Shown piece after piece: positions 34,861 through 47,626 of a stretch of 64,000 nt of DNA. The notes below the pieces were generated by a model. That model saw only the letters and a program-made list of their open reading frames with translations. It was not told the origin of the DNA and searched no databases. This stretch comes from Pelobates cultripes (taxonomy: Eukaryota; Chordata; Amphibia; Anura; Pelobatidae). How positions within the stretch are numbered: the stretch's first letter is position 1; each line of letters starts with the position of its first letter. A program made the position numbers and the translations under genes. The stretch spans positions 105,161,220-105,225,219 of the forward strand of contig OW240912.1 in assembly GCA_933207985.1 (NCBI GenBank). Direction: 5' to 3'.

Positions 34861-35512
34861 CAAGGTGGGCCAAAATTCAGATTAGGGTTGGAAGAGTCAA
34901 TAGCTTTATTAATAAATGAATGAATGATATTACATACAATGAATGCCTAACTTATAGAGATTTGTTTGACTAGGTATAGATAACATATTTTAAATGAGCT
35001 CCATTTACCCGCTTGCAAACCTGGACTCTTCCGATTGCATTGTTCATAGCATTATTTAATGTTTAAAGCTCTATCACTCAAATTTCTGCACAGATATTCT
35101 ACTTGGGCTGCTCATGTGTACTCGGTTTGTTCAAGTACACCCTTTCCTTCATATATCCTAGCAGGAAGTAATCGGAAGCTGAAAGGTCAGATGAAAGTGG
35201 CGGCCAAATAATCTGGGAATTTCTTGAAATGATCCGCTCGCCAAACAGTTGTCTCAGGAGTTCCATTGTGACCTTGACTGTATAACCTCATCATGTTGAA
35301 ACCACATTATTTTTTGCATCAAACTAATGGACCTGCCATTTTGAAAATAGCATTCCACTATTTTTACTTGTTGTTCCTATGTAAAATGACCTATTATGAA
35401 TCTCCCAAGACTCAGTTATAATATGTACCAGCAACAATTTAATTTTTTTTTTTTTTTTAAACTAACAAATAAGTAACTAGTCAAATGCTACTCTGAATTT
35501 TGGCCTACCTTA
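34861..35512 (-). mobile_element. Mariner-like (IS630/Tc1/mariner) deletion derivative
   Basis: The inverted ends CAAGGTGGGCCAAAATTCAG and CTGAATTTTGGCCTACCTTA are flanked by TA. On the minus strand 35130-35275 reads LLRQLFGERIISRNSQ, then IIWPPLSSDLSASDYFLLGY and VYLNKP. This is the region around the last catalytic acidic residue of a mariner-type transposase. The rest of the gene is deleted and the frame ends at a TAG. Confidence 0.8.
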
Positions 35513-35939
35513 TATAAATAAACATGTGCATTTACTAAAAGAATATGTTATTCTGCGCAGAGGTACCAATGAGAAAAACTAAATTCTCCTGTAAGAAAAA
35601 TTATAAAGTTATTTTATGGGTTAGCTAGATGATTTATCCAAATCTCCATTACCGTTTGGTCCGCTGCATGACAAATAACCCCCCAAAAAACACATCCTGG
35701 CCTATATTGTACATAAGGAAAAAGCTAATCAAGTGATATGCCCTTAGTGTAATACGAATTCAAACTATTACTAAGCAGGTATGTTTGATGTTAATACATT
35801 TTGCATGTTAATCTTATGTGTTAAAATAATATCTGTGATAGACACGTTTGCAAGAATAACATCTACTGAAGCTTCCCTGAGACACATGATATTTTAAGCT
35901 ATGGCAGGCACTTGTGGGACACCAACACTTATGTGATGA

Positions 35940-36130
35940 TTAAAGGAACATGTCACAAGTCTAAAGCACTTTAGCTTGCTGAAGTGCTTTATGCGTGAAT
36001 AGCGTGTCCTCTTTTTTCATTTTACAAAATGTTCATGATTTCAATAGAAATTGGCACTTTTATAAATTAAAATTTTTTACACACTGTGGCTGTCAGACAA
36101 CTTGTCTTGCTACGCCCTGGTTGGTTAGCT
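35940..36130. mobile_element. Truncated MITE (relative of 7032-7415)
   Basis: TTAAAGGAACATGTCACAAG opens it. The GCTGAAGTGCTTTATGCGTG and ATTTCAATAGAAATTGG blocks follow. It is cut off where the next element begins. Confidence 0.75.
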
Positions 36131-36524
36131 CTAGGGATGTGCATGGGCAAAAAATTTGGTTCGGTTCGGAAATTCGAGTAAGTAAAAAAATTTGTCTGCT
36201 TCGGCAATTTGGACCAATGGCATTTGGTTCTGCACTTCGGAACTGCCTGATATCTTCACTTTGGAACTTCAGCGCTTTGGAACTTCAACACTTCGGACAT
36301 TTGTAAGCATTCTTACGACTATATATTCGGAACAAAACAGATTGCACATGTCTATATGCTCATTTCATTGGACAGGGAATAGTGAAACCGGATAGGGCAA
36401 GCAAGCATTACATTACTTATTGGTCAATATTCCGGTCATCATTCACATATTTTTCCCTCCCTCTCTTTTGTTTTGCCACTTTTCAGAAATCCGAATCACT
36501 TCAGCACTTTGGAGCTTCGGAACT
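36131..36524. mobile_element. Probable hAT-type MITE fragment with TTCGG-rich end
   Basis: It opens GGGATGTGCATGGGC and then TTCGGTTCGGAAATTCG, and ends in a CTTTGGAGCTTCGGAA stretch. Repeated TTCGGAAC words suggest paired ends. It is truncated by the PLE sequence beginning near 36526. Confidence 0.5.
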
Positions 36525-36599
36525 CAAAAGATGGCACTTTTAGTATGAAATAGCTGCAGGGATGACAGAAATCAGGAAACCCCAATGTCATAGTATAAC

Positions 36600-37654
36600 T
36601 GTGAAGAAATCCCCCTATTCCTATGTGATTTACAGTGTGCATTCCCTTTTTATTCTCTATGTACTGCCTATGGCATTCGGTAGATGAAACTACCGAACCG
36701 GGACCACCCTCTGGCTCATTAAACATCAAAGATTTAGGTGAAATTGCTACCTCTGTCTGTGCGGCCAGCGTTCATTAGTCGAACGCCACATGGCAGAGAA
36801 AACCACGCCCATCTTTGCTCATGCGAACAAAGGTAGTGGGATCTGGTCGTCGAGTGCATGGAACTGTTTTACGGACACTCGACGTCCCGAACACTGGTCC
36901 CAAACAGACAAACGCTGGAACTCTATTTACCGAATAGCTAGAAGAGCGCTATTTGGTACTTTGATGCATTCGACAGAGGGGCACGAACACTGCTAGGAGC
37001 CAGAGGGATCCATTCGGTACTTTTCTTCGTTTTTATGTTTTTCGAAAGTGACCGACAAAACCCACCAAATTCGTGGAACTGTTTTGGGCATGCAGCCCAG
37101 GGTGAGCCGGTCACACAAGACTTCCATAGAATTTGCGAACCCCTGAACCGATCTGGGTGAAATTCGAATATGTTGGTCACCCAGATCAGGGCTATCAGGG
37201 GACACATAATTTATGGGGATACCTCCAGTATAAAGGGGTGTTCTGACAGTTGGGGAAAAAAGTGATTTTTCAGCCCGGAGATAATTAAGTTACTATTTTA
37301 TCAGACTAAATTATCTCCTGGGCTAGGGGAGGGAATTGGAGGTGTGTGTTAACATTTTACTGTTTATGATTGGCTATTGTTTGTCCCTCACTGAGGGCTG
37401 TCCCCTTGCATGGGGACTTGCATAAAAGCTGTGTGCACCCATTAAAGGACAGTTCATTTTGTACCCTTCTTCGTGACTTCGGCTGCTGTTTGGGGATTCG
37501 TGTGTTTCACTAAGGGAATTATCTTGTTAAGCTATTGGAATTACTATAGGATTCGTCTACCCTATCTACAGAACGGAGGGCTATAATCCCTAAGGCTCTA
37601 GCGGTTAGGGAGGAAACTACCGAATGAGGTTGGAATATACTTGGTTTCCTTACA
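36600..37654 (+). mobile_element. Solo LTR, family L (copy 2), inserted in the PLE palindrome
   Basis: A perfect 5-bp target duplication, ATAAC at 36595-36599 and 37655-37659, flanks TGTGAAG...CTTACA, 1055 bp. Removing it restores continuity of the palindrome arm (AGTATAAC followed by AACAAAT). It carries TTGCATAAAAGCTGTG (TATA-like) and the family words CCGATCTGGGTGA and CAGATCAGGGCTATCAGGG. No gag, pol or env sequence adjoins it. Confidence 0.92.
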
Positions 37655-37889
37655 ATAACAACAAATTTTATTATGCATAAATCAATTAAAAGTGCTTACT
37701 CATAGCATTGATCGGTTATACCATATAGTTATACCACAAAAAAAGCTAATTTGCCACATAAAAGACTGACTTGTGTGTGTTACTTCCTGGTTTCCTCAAG
37801 ATGCCAAGTTCCGGCTCTGCCTCCTGATCATGTAATGCATTTTGCCCCGCCTCCTGTGCTTTGAGCTTCCTGGACTGAGGAAGCTCCTG

Positions 37890-37935
37890 GTCTGAGGAAG
37901 CCCAAAGCACAGCAGGCGGGGCGAAACACGTCACA
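37890..37935 (+). ncRNA. Hammerhead-ribozyme-like motif (PLE tail at palindrome centre)
   Basis: CUGAGGA, AGCCC paired with GGGGC around a long loop, GAAAC, then ACGUC. Both conserved core blocks are intact. Stem I is weak (GU/AC only), because the upstream flank is replaced by the head-to-head junction. Confidence 0.5.
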
Positions 37936-38190
37936 TGATAAGTCATCAGGATGCAGAGCCGGAACCTGGCATCTTGAGGAAACCAGGAGGTAACACACAT
38001 AAGTCAGATTTTATGCTGCAATTGAGCATTTTTGTGGGATCACTATATGGTATAGCCCACCAATACTTTGAGTACGCACTTTTAATGGTTTTATGCATAA
38101 TAACATTTGTTGTTATACTGTGTTATTGGGGTTTCCTGGTTCTGTCATCCCTGCAGCTATTTCATACTAAAAGTGCCATCTTTTGAAAAT

Positions 38191-38830
38191 TAAAGTCTTC
38201 AAAGCCTTCAAGCCTGTGCATTGTGAAAGTTATTCCCTCTCAAGTGGAGCCTTTCTCACCCAGAGCCAGGGTTGATAGGGCTCTGGTAAATGTGAGTGTA
38301 ATCCTCATTTATGTATATAAAACAGTGTTTCATATACAATTTTTTACAGATTTTCTTTGATCAACGTATTTTAAGTATATATTGAGCGCAACACTTGTTT
38401 CTGGTTTTTGGATTTTGTCACTTTAGGTGATTGCAGCTTATTTTTACAAGCACTATTTATTTTTTAAGTGCTATCCACTTTTGGTTATTAGATTATAAAT
38501 TCAGTCCTGCATTTTCGCAAAAACTTGACAAGGAAAAATAGCTGAGCATAATTTAGTGATTTTTATTACCTTAGCACACATCAAGTTTACAAAATAAACC
38601 GCTAAACTGCAATGTGCATGTAAAAAACAAAAAAGCAAAAATAAAATAATGCCATAAACTTTGAAAGATATTAATGCTAAAATGGCTGTATAATAAAGCC
38701 CATTGGTGTCTACTTTCACAATTGGTATGTATTTGTAGAGTAATAGGGTAAGAAAAAGGAATACAGAATAAAAGGGAAGGCTGTGGGAAACTAGAGATGC
38801 CATTATATTGATAAATGTTTTAAGTTCTAT
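38191..38830. other. PLE tail remnant to about 38490, then AT-rich sequence
   Basis: The first 300 bp continue the PLE tail. Beyond that nothing is recognised. Confidence 0.4.
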
Positions 38831-39255
38831 TTTTTCACGTTATTTACATAATTTTATATACCTTTTTTTATTCAGATATATTTTTGATACATTTACCCCC
38901 AACCTTATAGGGACAATGCAAATTTTACCCATTTTCTCCCATGGCCTAACTTTTTTTTGCTTATAATTTTTACTGAATTACTATTCCTAAACTGCACTAA
39001 TTATGCACGCATTATTATTGGCATTTTTTTCCATGTTGTATTGAATTTAGTTTTTTATAATAAATGAGAATGTATATATGTGTATATCACACCAAATTAA
39101 AGCCCTTTTTGTCCTTTTAAAACAGTGTACAATATCTGTTGTTGCAATAAATGAGAAAAATGGAAATGTGATTGAACACACAAAACAAAAGCAAATAATA
39201 TCTATGTCCCTAAGTACAAAAAAAGCGAACTGAAGCTGTCTCTTTATGGGGTTAA
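38830..39255. mobile_element. Right-end fragment of a TTAA-type element
   Basis: It ends CTCTTTATGGGGTTAA, a mutated form of the CCTTAAGGGGTTAA end at 3089-3102. The preceding ATCACACCAAATTAAAG stretch and AT-rich body resemble this class. The left boundary is uncertain. Confidence 0.45.
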
Positions 39256-39793
39256 TGTAATTTCTAAAGTCTTGTGATGAAGAATGAAGTGTATAGATCT
39301 CGCTACAAAAAGATTATGAGAATAGATGAGGTACATCACAAGCAGAATAATTATGTGCCTGAGATTTGAATATAATATATTTTACAAAATAGCCTTAGAA
39401 ATTAGATTTGTAACATTTTTGGTCTAGGAATAATTTGTTAGTACAAGTAATGAAGGAATCGGAGACTTAAAACCAGGGATATGCAGTAAGATAACATTTT
39501 CTGATTTTAAATCAGTACCAGAGAACCATCGCTAGAACATGAATTGGATTCTAGGCACCCCTACGTACCAATGCTATCTATGAGAGGTACGAGGGAAAAT
39601 CATATATTTATTAAATACTTTTCACATACTATAAATTGATTTAATTCCATTATTTTACCCATCCATCCTTCTTTTTCTTAATCTTTCTTGCACATGCAGC
39701 TCAACTTGTCCAGCTGTCAGCCTACATTTTTTAAATGTATTTTACAGAGCAGATTATAGAATTTGATTATATGATATAAAGCACCCAGCACTG
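39256..39793. other. Non-coding, no recognised element
   Basis: AT-rich sequence. Confidence 0.5.
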
Positions 39794-40019
39794 CACTACA
39801 CAGTGGCATGAAAAGGTTTGTGAACCACCTTTGTTCCAGAATAAATGTAACCGAAAATGTGATGTGATTTTCTTCCAAGTCCTCTTATAGATAAATAGAA
39901 TCTCATTAAACAAATGTCTTGTTTTTTCATATCTTTATTGAACACATTGATCCAGCATTCACTGTCCTTGTTGTAAGAATGATTTGGACTACTACAATAA
40001 TTAGCTTTCATAAATGGGG
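39794..40019. mobile_element. DNA-transposon-like end interrupted by an LTR
   Basis: ACAGTGGCATGAAAAGGTTT resembles the ends of several vertebrate Tc1/mariner MITEs. The part beyond the LTR (from 40599, with ATGACAGTCAGGTTTGAGTT) may be its continuation. The far end was not identified. Confidence 0.4.
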
Positions 40020-40598
40020 TGTGACGGGTCCCCTGTGCCCAACTGAGCACACCCGTCCAAATAGCTTCTTCCTGCTGCCAAATCACAGATGTCAGCCCAT
40101 TCACAAAGATCCAGTCAGCTAACACCTCTCCCCCAAGAAAAGCAGCACACACAGCTTGAGGGTAGAATAGGAACTGACTTTTATTAGGCACACCCAGGTA
40201 TTTGTATACAAGTAAACTAATTCGTAAACTCACAAAGGTTTGGAACAGCAACCAATCAAACTGGGCCTAAACAAACAGCCAATCACATTAAGCCTATTAA
40301 TAACCAATATCACACACCATCACAGAAAACCTACTTTGCATACACAGGAAAACATAATGCATAGGTAAAGGGATTAACACATAGTCAAAAATAGATGACT
40401 CGGCTCCTTGAGTCACAAAGGGGAAAGTTCCAATCCTCACACACGTGGTCACACAGTCTCTGGTTCGGCATCATCTTGTCGCTCCATGTTGTGGCTAGGT
40501 CTAAGTCTGTGCGGTCTAAATGGCTGCTCCCCACCAGAGCCCACCCAAACAAAGGAGTTCTTGATGTCCAAGTAATGGTGTACCAGCGTTCCGTCACA
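40020..40598 (-). mobile_element. Solo LTR of a second family
   Basis: The terminal inverted repeat TGTGACGG/CCGTCACA bounds 579 bp. On the minus strand an AATAAA lies at the position expected for a polyadenylation signal (GCCTAATAAAAGTCAG, near 40175). No target duplication directly abuts it. AATTAG occurs just after the right end and 15 bp before the left end. No retroviral coding sequence adjoins it. Confidence 0.7.
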
Positions 40599-40799
40599 AA
40601 TTAGTAATTTCAGTTAGATGTTCCAATCGATCAAATGACAGTCAGGTTTGAGTTCCTTATGAAACAAACAAAAAATTTGGTTGTCCAAATCTATGTTTTA
40701 CAATACAGGATTATAAAATGGAAAGAATACTGAAAGAATACTGATGTTTACAAGGCTAACTGTTGTCGCATATTTTTTTGTAAAACATGGAACTCCAGA

Positions 40800-41328
40800 T
40801 AGACATCTCCAGGACAATATGCCTGATTTACTAACATGTGCAAAAATATATTTTGTTGAGGTAGGTTCTGCTAAAGAAGGTGACTGTCAGAGATAATTAT
40901 TCTTGGATCCATATGTTCAATAAAGACCTGAAAATATGATTTGTTTTGCAATATTTCTTAAATTAGATTTATTTCTCTATGTTTAGTAACTAGAAAAAGA
41001 ACAGATGACATTTTATGTCCAAACAATTCATAAATATAGATTCTGAAAAGTTCATCAATATTCTCCAACTGCTGTGCCATTGAATAATAATTTTTGACAA
41101 TTTGAATGAAATATGTTATTATTAGCACAATAATACTGTTTGTTTAACAATAATATTCCTACACATAATCTACCACTTAGAAAGTGTTAGAAATGGTAAT
41201 ATGTAGTTACATTGTTTCTTGATTCTGTACAGTAACAGATTCAATCTTTTGACCATTAATGAGACAAAATGCTCTTGCTATATAATTACCATATTTTACT
41301 ATTAACATGATGTAAAGTCATGATTTTA
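40800..41328. other. Non-coding, no recognised element
   Basis: AT-rich sequence. Confidence 0.5.
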
Positions 41329-41931
41329 TTAAAGGATCACTATAGGGTAAGGAACACAAACAGGTATTGCTGACCCTATAGTGTTAACACCACCATTTAG
41401 CCACCCTGGCCCCTCATGCCTCCATAAATATAGCAACATCTTACTGTATTCAAGCCAGAAGCTTTAACTCTGCATGCTGGTTGCCTAAAAAAAAATAGAA
41501 AGCAGTCTGCTGACATCATCAGAAGTGGTGGCCTGATTCAATCACAATGCTTCCCCATAGGATTGACTGAGACTGACAAGGAGGCAGATCAAGGGTAGAG
41601 CCAGCATGATTCAAACACAGCCCTGGCCAATCAGCATCTCCTCATAGAGATGAATTAAATCAATGAATCTCTATGAGGAAAGTTTAGTGTCTGCATGCAG
41701 AGGGAGGAGATACTGAATGTTTGGATGCATTTTAGGCAACCCTGACCCAGGAAGGATCTCTAACAGCTATCTAGGGAGTGGCCAGTGAAGTTATCACTAG
41801 GCTGTAATGTAAACACTGCATTTTCTCTGAGAAGACAGCGTTTACAGCAAAAAGCCTGAAGGTAATGATTCTACTCACCAGAACAAATTCAATAAGCTGT
41901 TTTTGTTCTGGTGACTATAGTGTCCCTTTAA
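41329..41931. mobile_element. T2-type MITE (copy F)
   Basis: TTAAAGGATCACTATAGGG to CTATAGTGTCCCTTTAA, 603 bp, same orientation and layout as 3099-3700. Its right TTAA abuts LTR-retroelement sequence, so it appears to have inserted into or beside that element. Confidence 0.92.
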
Positions 41932-42783
41932 TGTAGTTCCTAATTTCCTCGTTGGGTACTGTGCGGTACGCCTCCGCTGCTCTTCCTGGTACTTGTTCCC
42001 TTGTGAGTTCTGGATCCCGCCGCTGCCAACTAAAGTAGCGGAGCGCTAGTTTCACATAGACTTTCTCCGCTGGTAATTCAATAGTATCCAGGAACAAGGG
42101 GTTAACACAGGAAGAACAGCATCAGTAGTTAATAAAATAATCCAGGACTATCCCATCACCTTTCCCAATAATTGGGCGACACACAGTATCAGGAGCAGAA
42201 CTGATGTTTAATCCCACAAACCCTGCTTTTATGCATCTCTCCCATGCAAGGGAGACACCCACAGAAAATTATACATTAACCAATCATACATAGGTTACAA
42301 CCCACACATTTCCTCCCCACAGCCTGAAAGATAACCCAATTATCTGAACAGTTTTAGCACACACTTTTCCCCATTTTCTAGATGTACCCCAAACACATAA
42401 GATATACCCCTAAATCATACATCCCCTGATAGCCCTGATCTGGGTAAGCAACATACTCAAAAAATCACCCAAATCGGACCAGGGGTTCAGGAATTTTATG
42501 GAGGTGTTCGTTTGACCGACTGCACACAAGGCAATAGCCAAAAAAAAAGTTCCATACATTTTGGCCTTGCAGTCGGTCTCTGTTCGTGGAGTAAAAGTCA
42601 CGAAAATGCTTGGCATAATGGGTTGTACTTGGATTTGTATGAATCCCCTTGTTCGTATGTATCTTTTTACCGAACGTCGGGCCATTCGTGTGTTTCCTCA
42701 CGAATGGATGGAAGTCTGGAGGTCTCAGTGGTGTTTGTGTGGTGTTGCTTTGAAGTATTTTGTTTGAGTTATATATTGCAACA
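41932..42783 (-). mobile_element. LTR of family L (copy 3) with adjoining leader/primer-binding-site-like sequence
   Basis: On the minus strand the LTR runs from about 42783 (TGTTGCAATATATAAC) to about 42035 (CGCTCCGCTAC). It contains ATGCATAAAAGCAGG (TATA-like) and GTTCTGCTCCTGATACTGTG, shared with copy 1. Directly after its end comes TTGGCAGCGGCGGGATCC, placed where a tRNA primer site would be. About 80 bp of leader follow before the sequence is cut by the T2 MITE. A 60-codon open frame spans the junction but has no recognised product. This is the only copy in the window retaining internal sequence. Confidence 0.7.
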
Positions 42784-44500
42784 GTGTACCCTATGTTGCA
42801 GTTCCCTTAAAGAAGAAATTCAGAGTTTTATTAAAATTATAGCAACTATTGTATATTTGAGAACAAACTTACAGATTGATAGAATTATTTTTTAATCAAT
42901 AAATAAATAGAACTTTTATTTTCTCTTGCAGTTATGAGGAATAAATCCTCAAACCATCTAGTGCAGTCGAGCAGATCAGTGACTAAATAGTCAACTACCA
43001 GGGAAGAGCTGCATAAACAGTCTAAAAATCCAGCACTGTGCCGTTGAGGGCACCTGGTATCATTATAAGCTAAATAGCTATCCTCCTGGCAGCTCTAACT
43101 GTAGTTAAAGAGTTCAAATATACGGCTTCAGTGTAATTTCAGCAGTACCGGGATTGCCGAGTCATAGCCCATATTAAATCAGCCTTTGGGCTTCATTTGC
43201 ATAGTGGGATTTCCGGCCAGCTGCCTATAATGTTGAGTTTTCTCTAATGAATTCGAAGCAGCCTTTGTACATATTTTCATTTTTCACTACTTTCTCACCT
43301 AATAATTTTGTTCACTGTATTAATTTTTTTAAATATCTTTTCTATAATTGTATCGGTTTTAATACACCTGTGATTAAATGTTAAGTTTTAATTTATTATT
43401 TTCTGTCAGGGCGATTTTACATTTTTCAAAATGTAATCTGAGATAGTTTTATTTTAAGTAATTTTGGTATGTTTCAGAGAACCAACAATTGCAAGGAATT
43501 TCCATTTTGAAACCCAAAGAAGAGAACTAAAATTATAGCTGAGTTGAACAATAATTCCAACTTGAAATACACTGCCAAATTCACGTGAATTTTATGAATA
43601 TCCCGTCAGAGTGGCTCCCTATAGTCTTATTACGTTTTGGTGACTATTCATCTAATTTACACCCCACTTACAAAGAGTTATTCGGTAACACCAGATTTTG
43701 TCTGGATGGGCAGTATCTTGTGAAAATAACAAATTTGGACTGCAATGGTAATTTTCATATTTACTAAAACCAAATACGATCAGGATTCACTTAGGCCAAG
43801 GAAATCTGCAGCAAACACCCAGATGCATTTGATATCCTGATTAAAAATCAGTGCTTATGTATCTGTATCTAAACTGAAAGGATTCAGAAGATTCACAAAG
43901 CACCAATTTTTACCAAAATCCGAATTAGAGGCATCTGGCAGGAAGCACATTCACAAATTATCGTTCACTTGCTTTTTACAAGTGAATGATAATTTTAAGT
44001 ATTATTTGCTCACTGGTATTGCATTTCGATTTTGAAGTTTCCCATCAGTTTCTTAGAGATCTTGGTTGGTTTTTTGTTTTAAGAATTGCTATGTGATGTT
44101 TTATTGGGCATTTTTTAAGAATGAAGGTAAGATGATGTACAAGAAAGAAGATGTCAAACGATAAATATAATTTTTATTTTAGTTGTAATCCTCTCCATAT
44201 TATTAGGGTGAGGGAGGACGGTAGGGTTAAATCATTTTTAAGGGGAAGGTGGCTAGGGGATTGGGGACCCCTAGCCACACAAGGGGAAAACAATATACAT
44301 TTTATGGGGGTGGACATGTTTTTGCATAATTGAAGAATCACTTACAGAGCCTGTCTCCATTGGGGTCTTTTTGTCACCCATAAGCTTTATTAATTTATCT
44401 ATTTATTTTACTTTTTAATGTGGCCAGCTGCAACATGTGTAACCCTTGCAGCCCAAAAAAGTTTTTGCTTGCTAGCTGTAAGAGATGCCAGTGGGCAAAT
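42784..44500. other. Non-coding, no recognised element
   Basis: AT-rich sequence with small open frames lacking family resemblance. Confidence 0.45.
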
Positions 44501-44830
44501 GATTTCGATTTTTGCAAACATTTGGGGTTGGATTTCAGCCGCCTGGCAGAGTCCAGCTAAAATCCAAATCTAATTCAGGCTCGTTGAGAGCCTGAATTGC
44601 AAAATCTGGACCTTGGTAAATAGTGTGAATAATGGCCAGATTTTGCAGTCTAAATGGCCCTGTCCGCATGATTTTGCCACATTTGGCATGGGGCTATTCC
44701 GACTTTAGTGAATAACCAAGATAGGGTAATTTACTTATGTGAGAACTGTCAGGAATTTAAAGTGAATTTCAAATTTGAGGCCATGGTAGCCAAACTGAAA
44801 ATATGTAAATTATGTAAAATTATTTAGTAA
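44500..44830. repeat. Palindrome-containing repeat fragment
   Basis: AATTCAGGCTCGTTGAGAGCCTGAATT at about 44573-44599 forms a clean hairpin. The flanks contain GGTAAATAGTG and GAATTTAAAGTGAATTTC words reminiscent of the small MITEs at 17743 and 34663. Class not established. Confidence 0.4.
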
Positions 44831-44907
44831 TTGAAAAGGTTTAGGAAATATTTAAAATATAAGTTAGAACATTATATTACAATGCACTGGAAACCTCTAT
44901 ATACATA

Positions 44908-45388
44908 TTAAAGGGACATGTCAAGCACCAGGACAAGCTTGGCACCATAATCACTATAGCCCAATGGAGTGCCCCACTGCCCCATTGTAAGGAATAAAGT
45001 CACCTTAGAAAAGTATCCTTTTTCACCTGGGTGGCTACCTACCTCTACATTTCCTCAGTGAGAGTCAGGAGCTCTCTTCACTGAGGTAAACTTGGCAGTG
45101 CAGGTCTTATCTCATTGGCTGAGAGCAATCAGCTGAAACTCTCAGCCAATGAGCTAGCTCAGCACCGCAGGGGTTAGCTAAGGAGAGCTAACAGAAGCCC
45201 CTGAGTAGGAGGTTTTAGCACTCACTAAAGTGTAGTGGAGGCAGGAGCAGCGCCCGGCAGTCCACCAGTAAGAGGTCAAACCATCCTAAAACAGTTTGAC
45301 TCCTTACAATGGGGGTTGCTGAGTACTCCCGGCACCATAACCACTGTACTTTGCTGTAGTAGTTATGGTGCTTAGAGCATTCCTATAA
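44908..45388. mobile_element. T2-like MITE, CAAGCACC subfamily
   Basis: It opens TTAAAGGGACATGTCAAGCA and closes GGTGCTTAGAGCATTCCTATAA, with a degenerate right TTAA. Inner palindromes include GGCACCATAA, seen at both ends. Confidence 0.75.
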
Positions 45389-47626
45389 AATTATTTTTTA
45401 ATGTCTCTGTATTCTACTCTTCCATAGCCATATATGTTGTGATAGTGTTGCATTTCTGTTTAGTCCAATTTGCCCTTCCCCATCCTACATTATGTCCTTG
45501 AGTTTTCTTATACTTTTTTTCTGGGTGTTTAGACAGAAAATTACATTGATCATAACAAAGTTACATTTCTAGCTACTCTTTTGATCTGCACTACCATTAC
45601 TCAACACATCCCTATACGTTTGCTCTACATCATGGCATCATGGTTACATTTCTCAAAACGGCTTCTGTTTTCTCCTGACTAATCTGTCTTCAGTGTCAGC
45701 TAACCGATTTCCAGTTCCCACATTGCTTTTACTGTTATTGCTCTCTCTGTTTCTCTGTCTCTGTTTCTATTTGTGTATCATGCTTAATTTTAATTAGTAC
45801 TATATATATGCCAGATGCTCTTTCTATGCATTCTTTTATTTTAACTATTTGACCATTTGCTCTACATAGTAAACTCTAAAAATACAATACTACCAATTTT
45901 GTCCTGTAATTAGAAAAAAACTATTGTTATATTCCTTGAGAATCGTGATGGTAGTTTTACATAAATGCTAATGATGGTCCAAATGTATCCCTGTAAACCA
46001 CAGATTTTCCAGATTTTTGTAAAGTATATTAATTTGGAGCCAGGGGATAAAAATCTCTTTCAGTTTATTATAGCACTATAAAAGTATTCTGATAAGTTTT
46101 GCATTTTATTTTATACATATTCTTAATTTTTTTATGAACCTTCAGAATTATGTTCCATTAACTAACATTTATTTTGCGGATATTCTTGCGTATTCTGCAT
46201 CACTTTCTACACCAAAATAAAACGGGTGAAGGAGAACACTAAAAAAATAGAATACTTTTCTTTGGTGTTAACAGAATGTAAACTATTAATTAATGGAATG
46301 AGTTATACAAAAAGTGAAAAAGACCATCAAATTGACAATTTCAGAAAAACTTCACATAATTCCTATTATTCTGCGTCACTGTGATAAATTACCCCTAGTA
46401 AATTATTTGTCATGTTGACTCATTGGATGATCTATATTATCTAGCAAGCCATCCTTCTAAGGTTGAAAGCGCTATATTATAAGCCTAGATTAGATGCCTT
46501 GTTGAAAGTTAAATCTTTGCCAAAAACTGAAATAAATTAATGAGTAATTAAATGAGTACAATTGTAATAATAGCAGCTTAACATCGTGAAATTGCTTTAG
46601 TATATTAAAAGGAACATACAGTTACATAACATATACACCTACTATTACTATGCCAGGAGTCCTATTTAAGAACACCTATTATATAACTATCACTATTGTG
46701 TTTTAAATCTATAGCAGGCAGCAATTCACAATCATAAAACCAATATCCTGGAAATAAAGGCACATAACCACAGAAATTAATTGGTATATGCGATTCAGAT
46801 TTCAAAGATCTAACTTGAAGATGCTGTAATTAATCAGAAAATGTAGCTATTGTAGCATGCAATTATTAGTACAATAAGTACTGTTGGAGGAGGGTTAATT
46901 GGCACTTATGATAAATGAGCTAAAGATAATGTCTTGCTGCAGATGACATCTGAATATGAAAGTGCTCCAGGCAAAAGTTCCTTAATAAGAGAAAGACCTA
47001 TTCATAGGGCTCTGTTATCGTCCCTAAGATGTTTGTAGAGCCCTGATAAGTTCAATTAGTATGTACATCCCTCAGTTTATTAATATCATTATGACGTAAC
47101 TATAAAAAACATAAATCATAGATAATTTACAGCATTTCATACAAAATATGCATTAAGGCTAATTTATGAACAGCAATTATAGGGCAAAGTTTATAAACTG
47201 TAGCAATCACTGCGGATACCAAGGCCATAAGGCAGTTATTTGCATCACATAATTTTGTTCCACAAGTGCTTTTACAGATAATTTGCTTTCATAGACAAAA
47301 GCCATGTTTGTTACCATTACGACACGAACACCCACCGAAAAACAACCTTTAAAGAGGAGAGGGAGTTGTGTCAGAAAATACTTTGAATTTGCCAGAGAGA
47401 GAATACGTGCTTACTGTGCAACTGTTTCTATCCTATGGAACAATGGCATTATCCTGCCTTCTTATTTCTAAGATCACTGAAAATTACACATACTATACAT
47501 AATTTCTGTTCTATGTGTGGGCTAAAGGATATTCCACTTTCTCATATGTACTGATTTAGACAGGTATGCCATTTAATTTATTGACTACATATAAAACATC
47601 ACTATGGAAACAGTAATAACGTTGCT
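45389..47626. other. Non-coding, no recognised element
   Basis: Over 2 kb of AT-rich intronic-looking sequence, the longest stretch free of recognised repeats along with 30128-32479. It could include conserved non-coding elements, which cannot be judged from one sequence. Confidence 0.5.

Larger units (their letters stand above)
36526..38190. mobile_element. Penelope-like element termini as a head-to-head palindrome, split by a solo LTR
   Basis: The left arm is 36526-36599 plus 37655-37880. The right arm is 37885-38190. They are inverted copies at roughly 85% identity by eye. GATGGCACTTTTAGTATGAA near 36530 is mirrored near 38165, and TTATGCATAA, GGTTTCCTCAAGATGCCA and GGCTCTGC are mirrored around 37883. 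The PLE tail (hammerhead-like motif, then TTGAGCGCAACACTTGTTTC near 38380) continues to about 38490. No RT or GIY-YIG coding remains. Confidence 0.75.

Noticed and set aside
40020..40598. AATTAG as a target duplication for the LTR
   Set aside because: The left copy lies 15 bp away from the LTR end, so the pairing may be chance.
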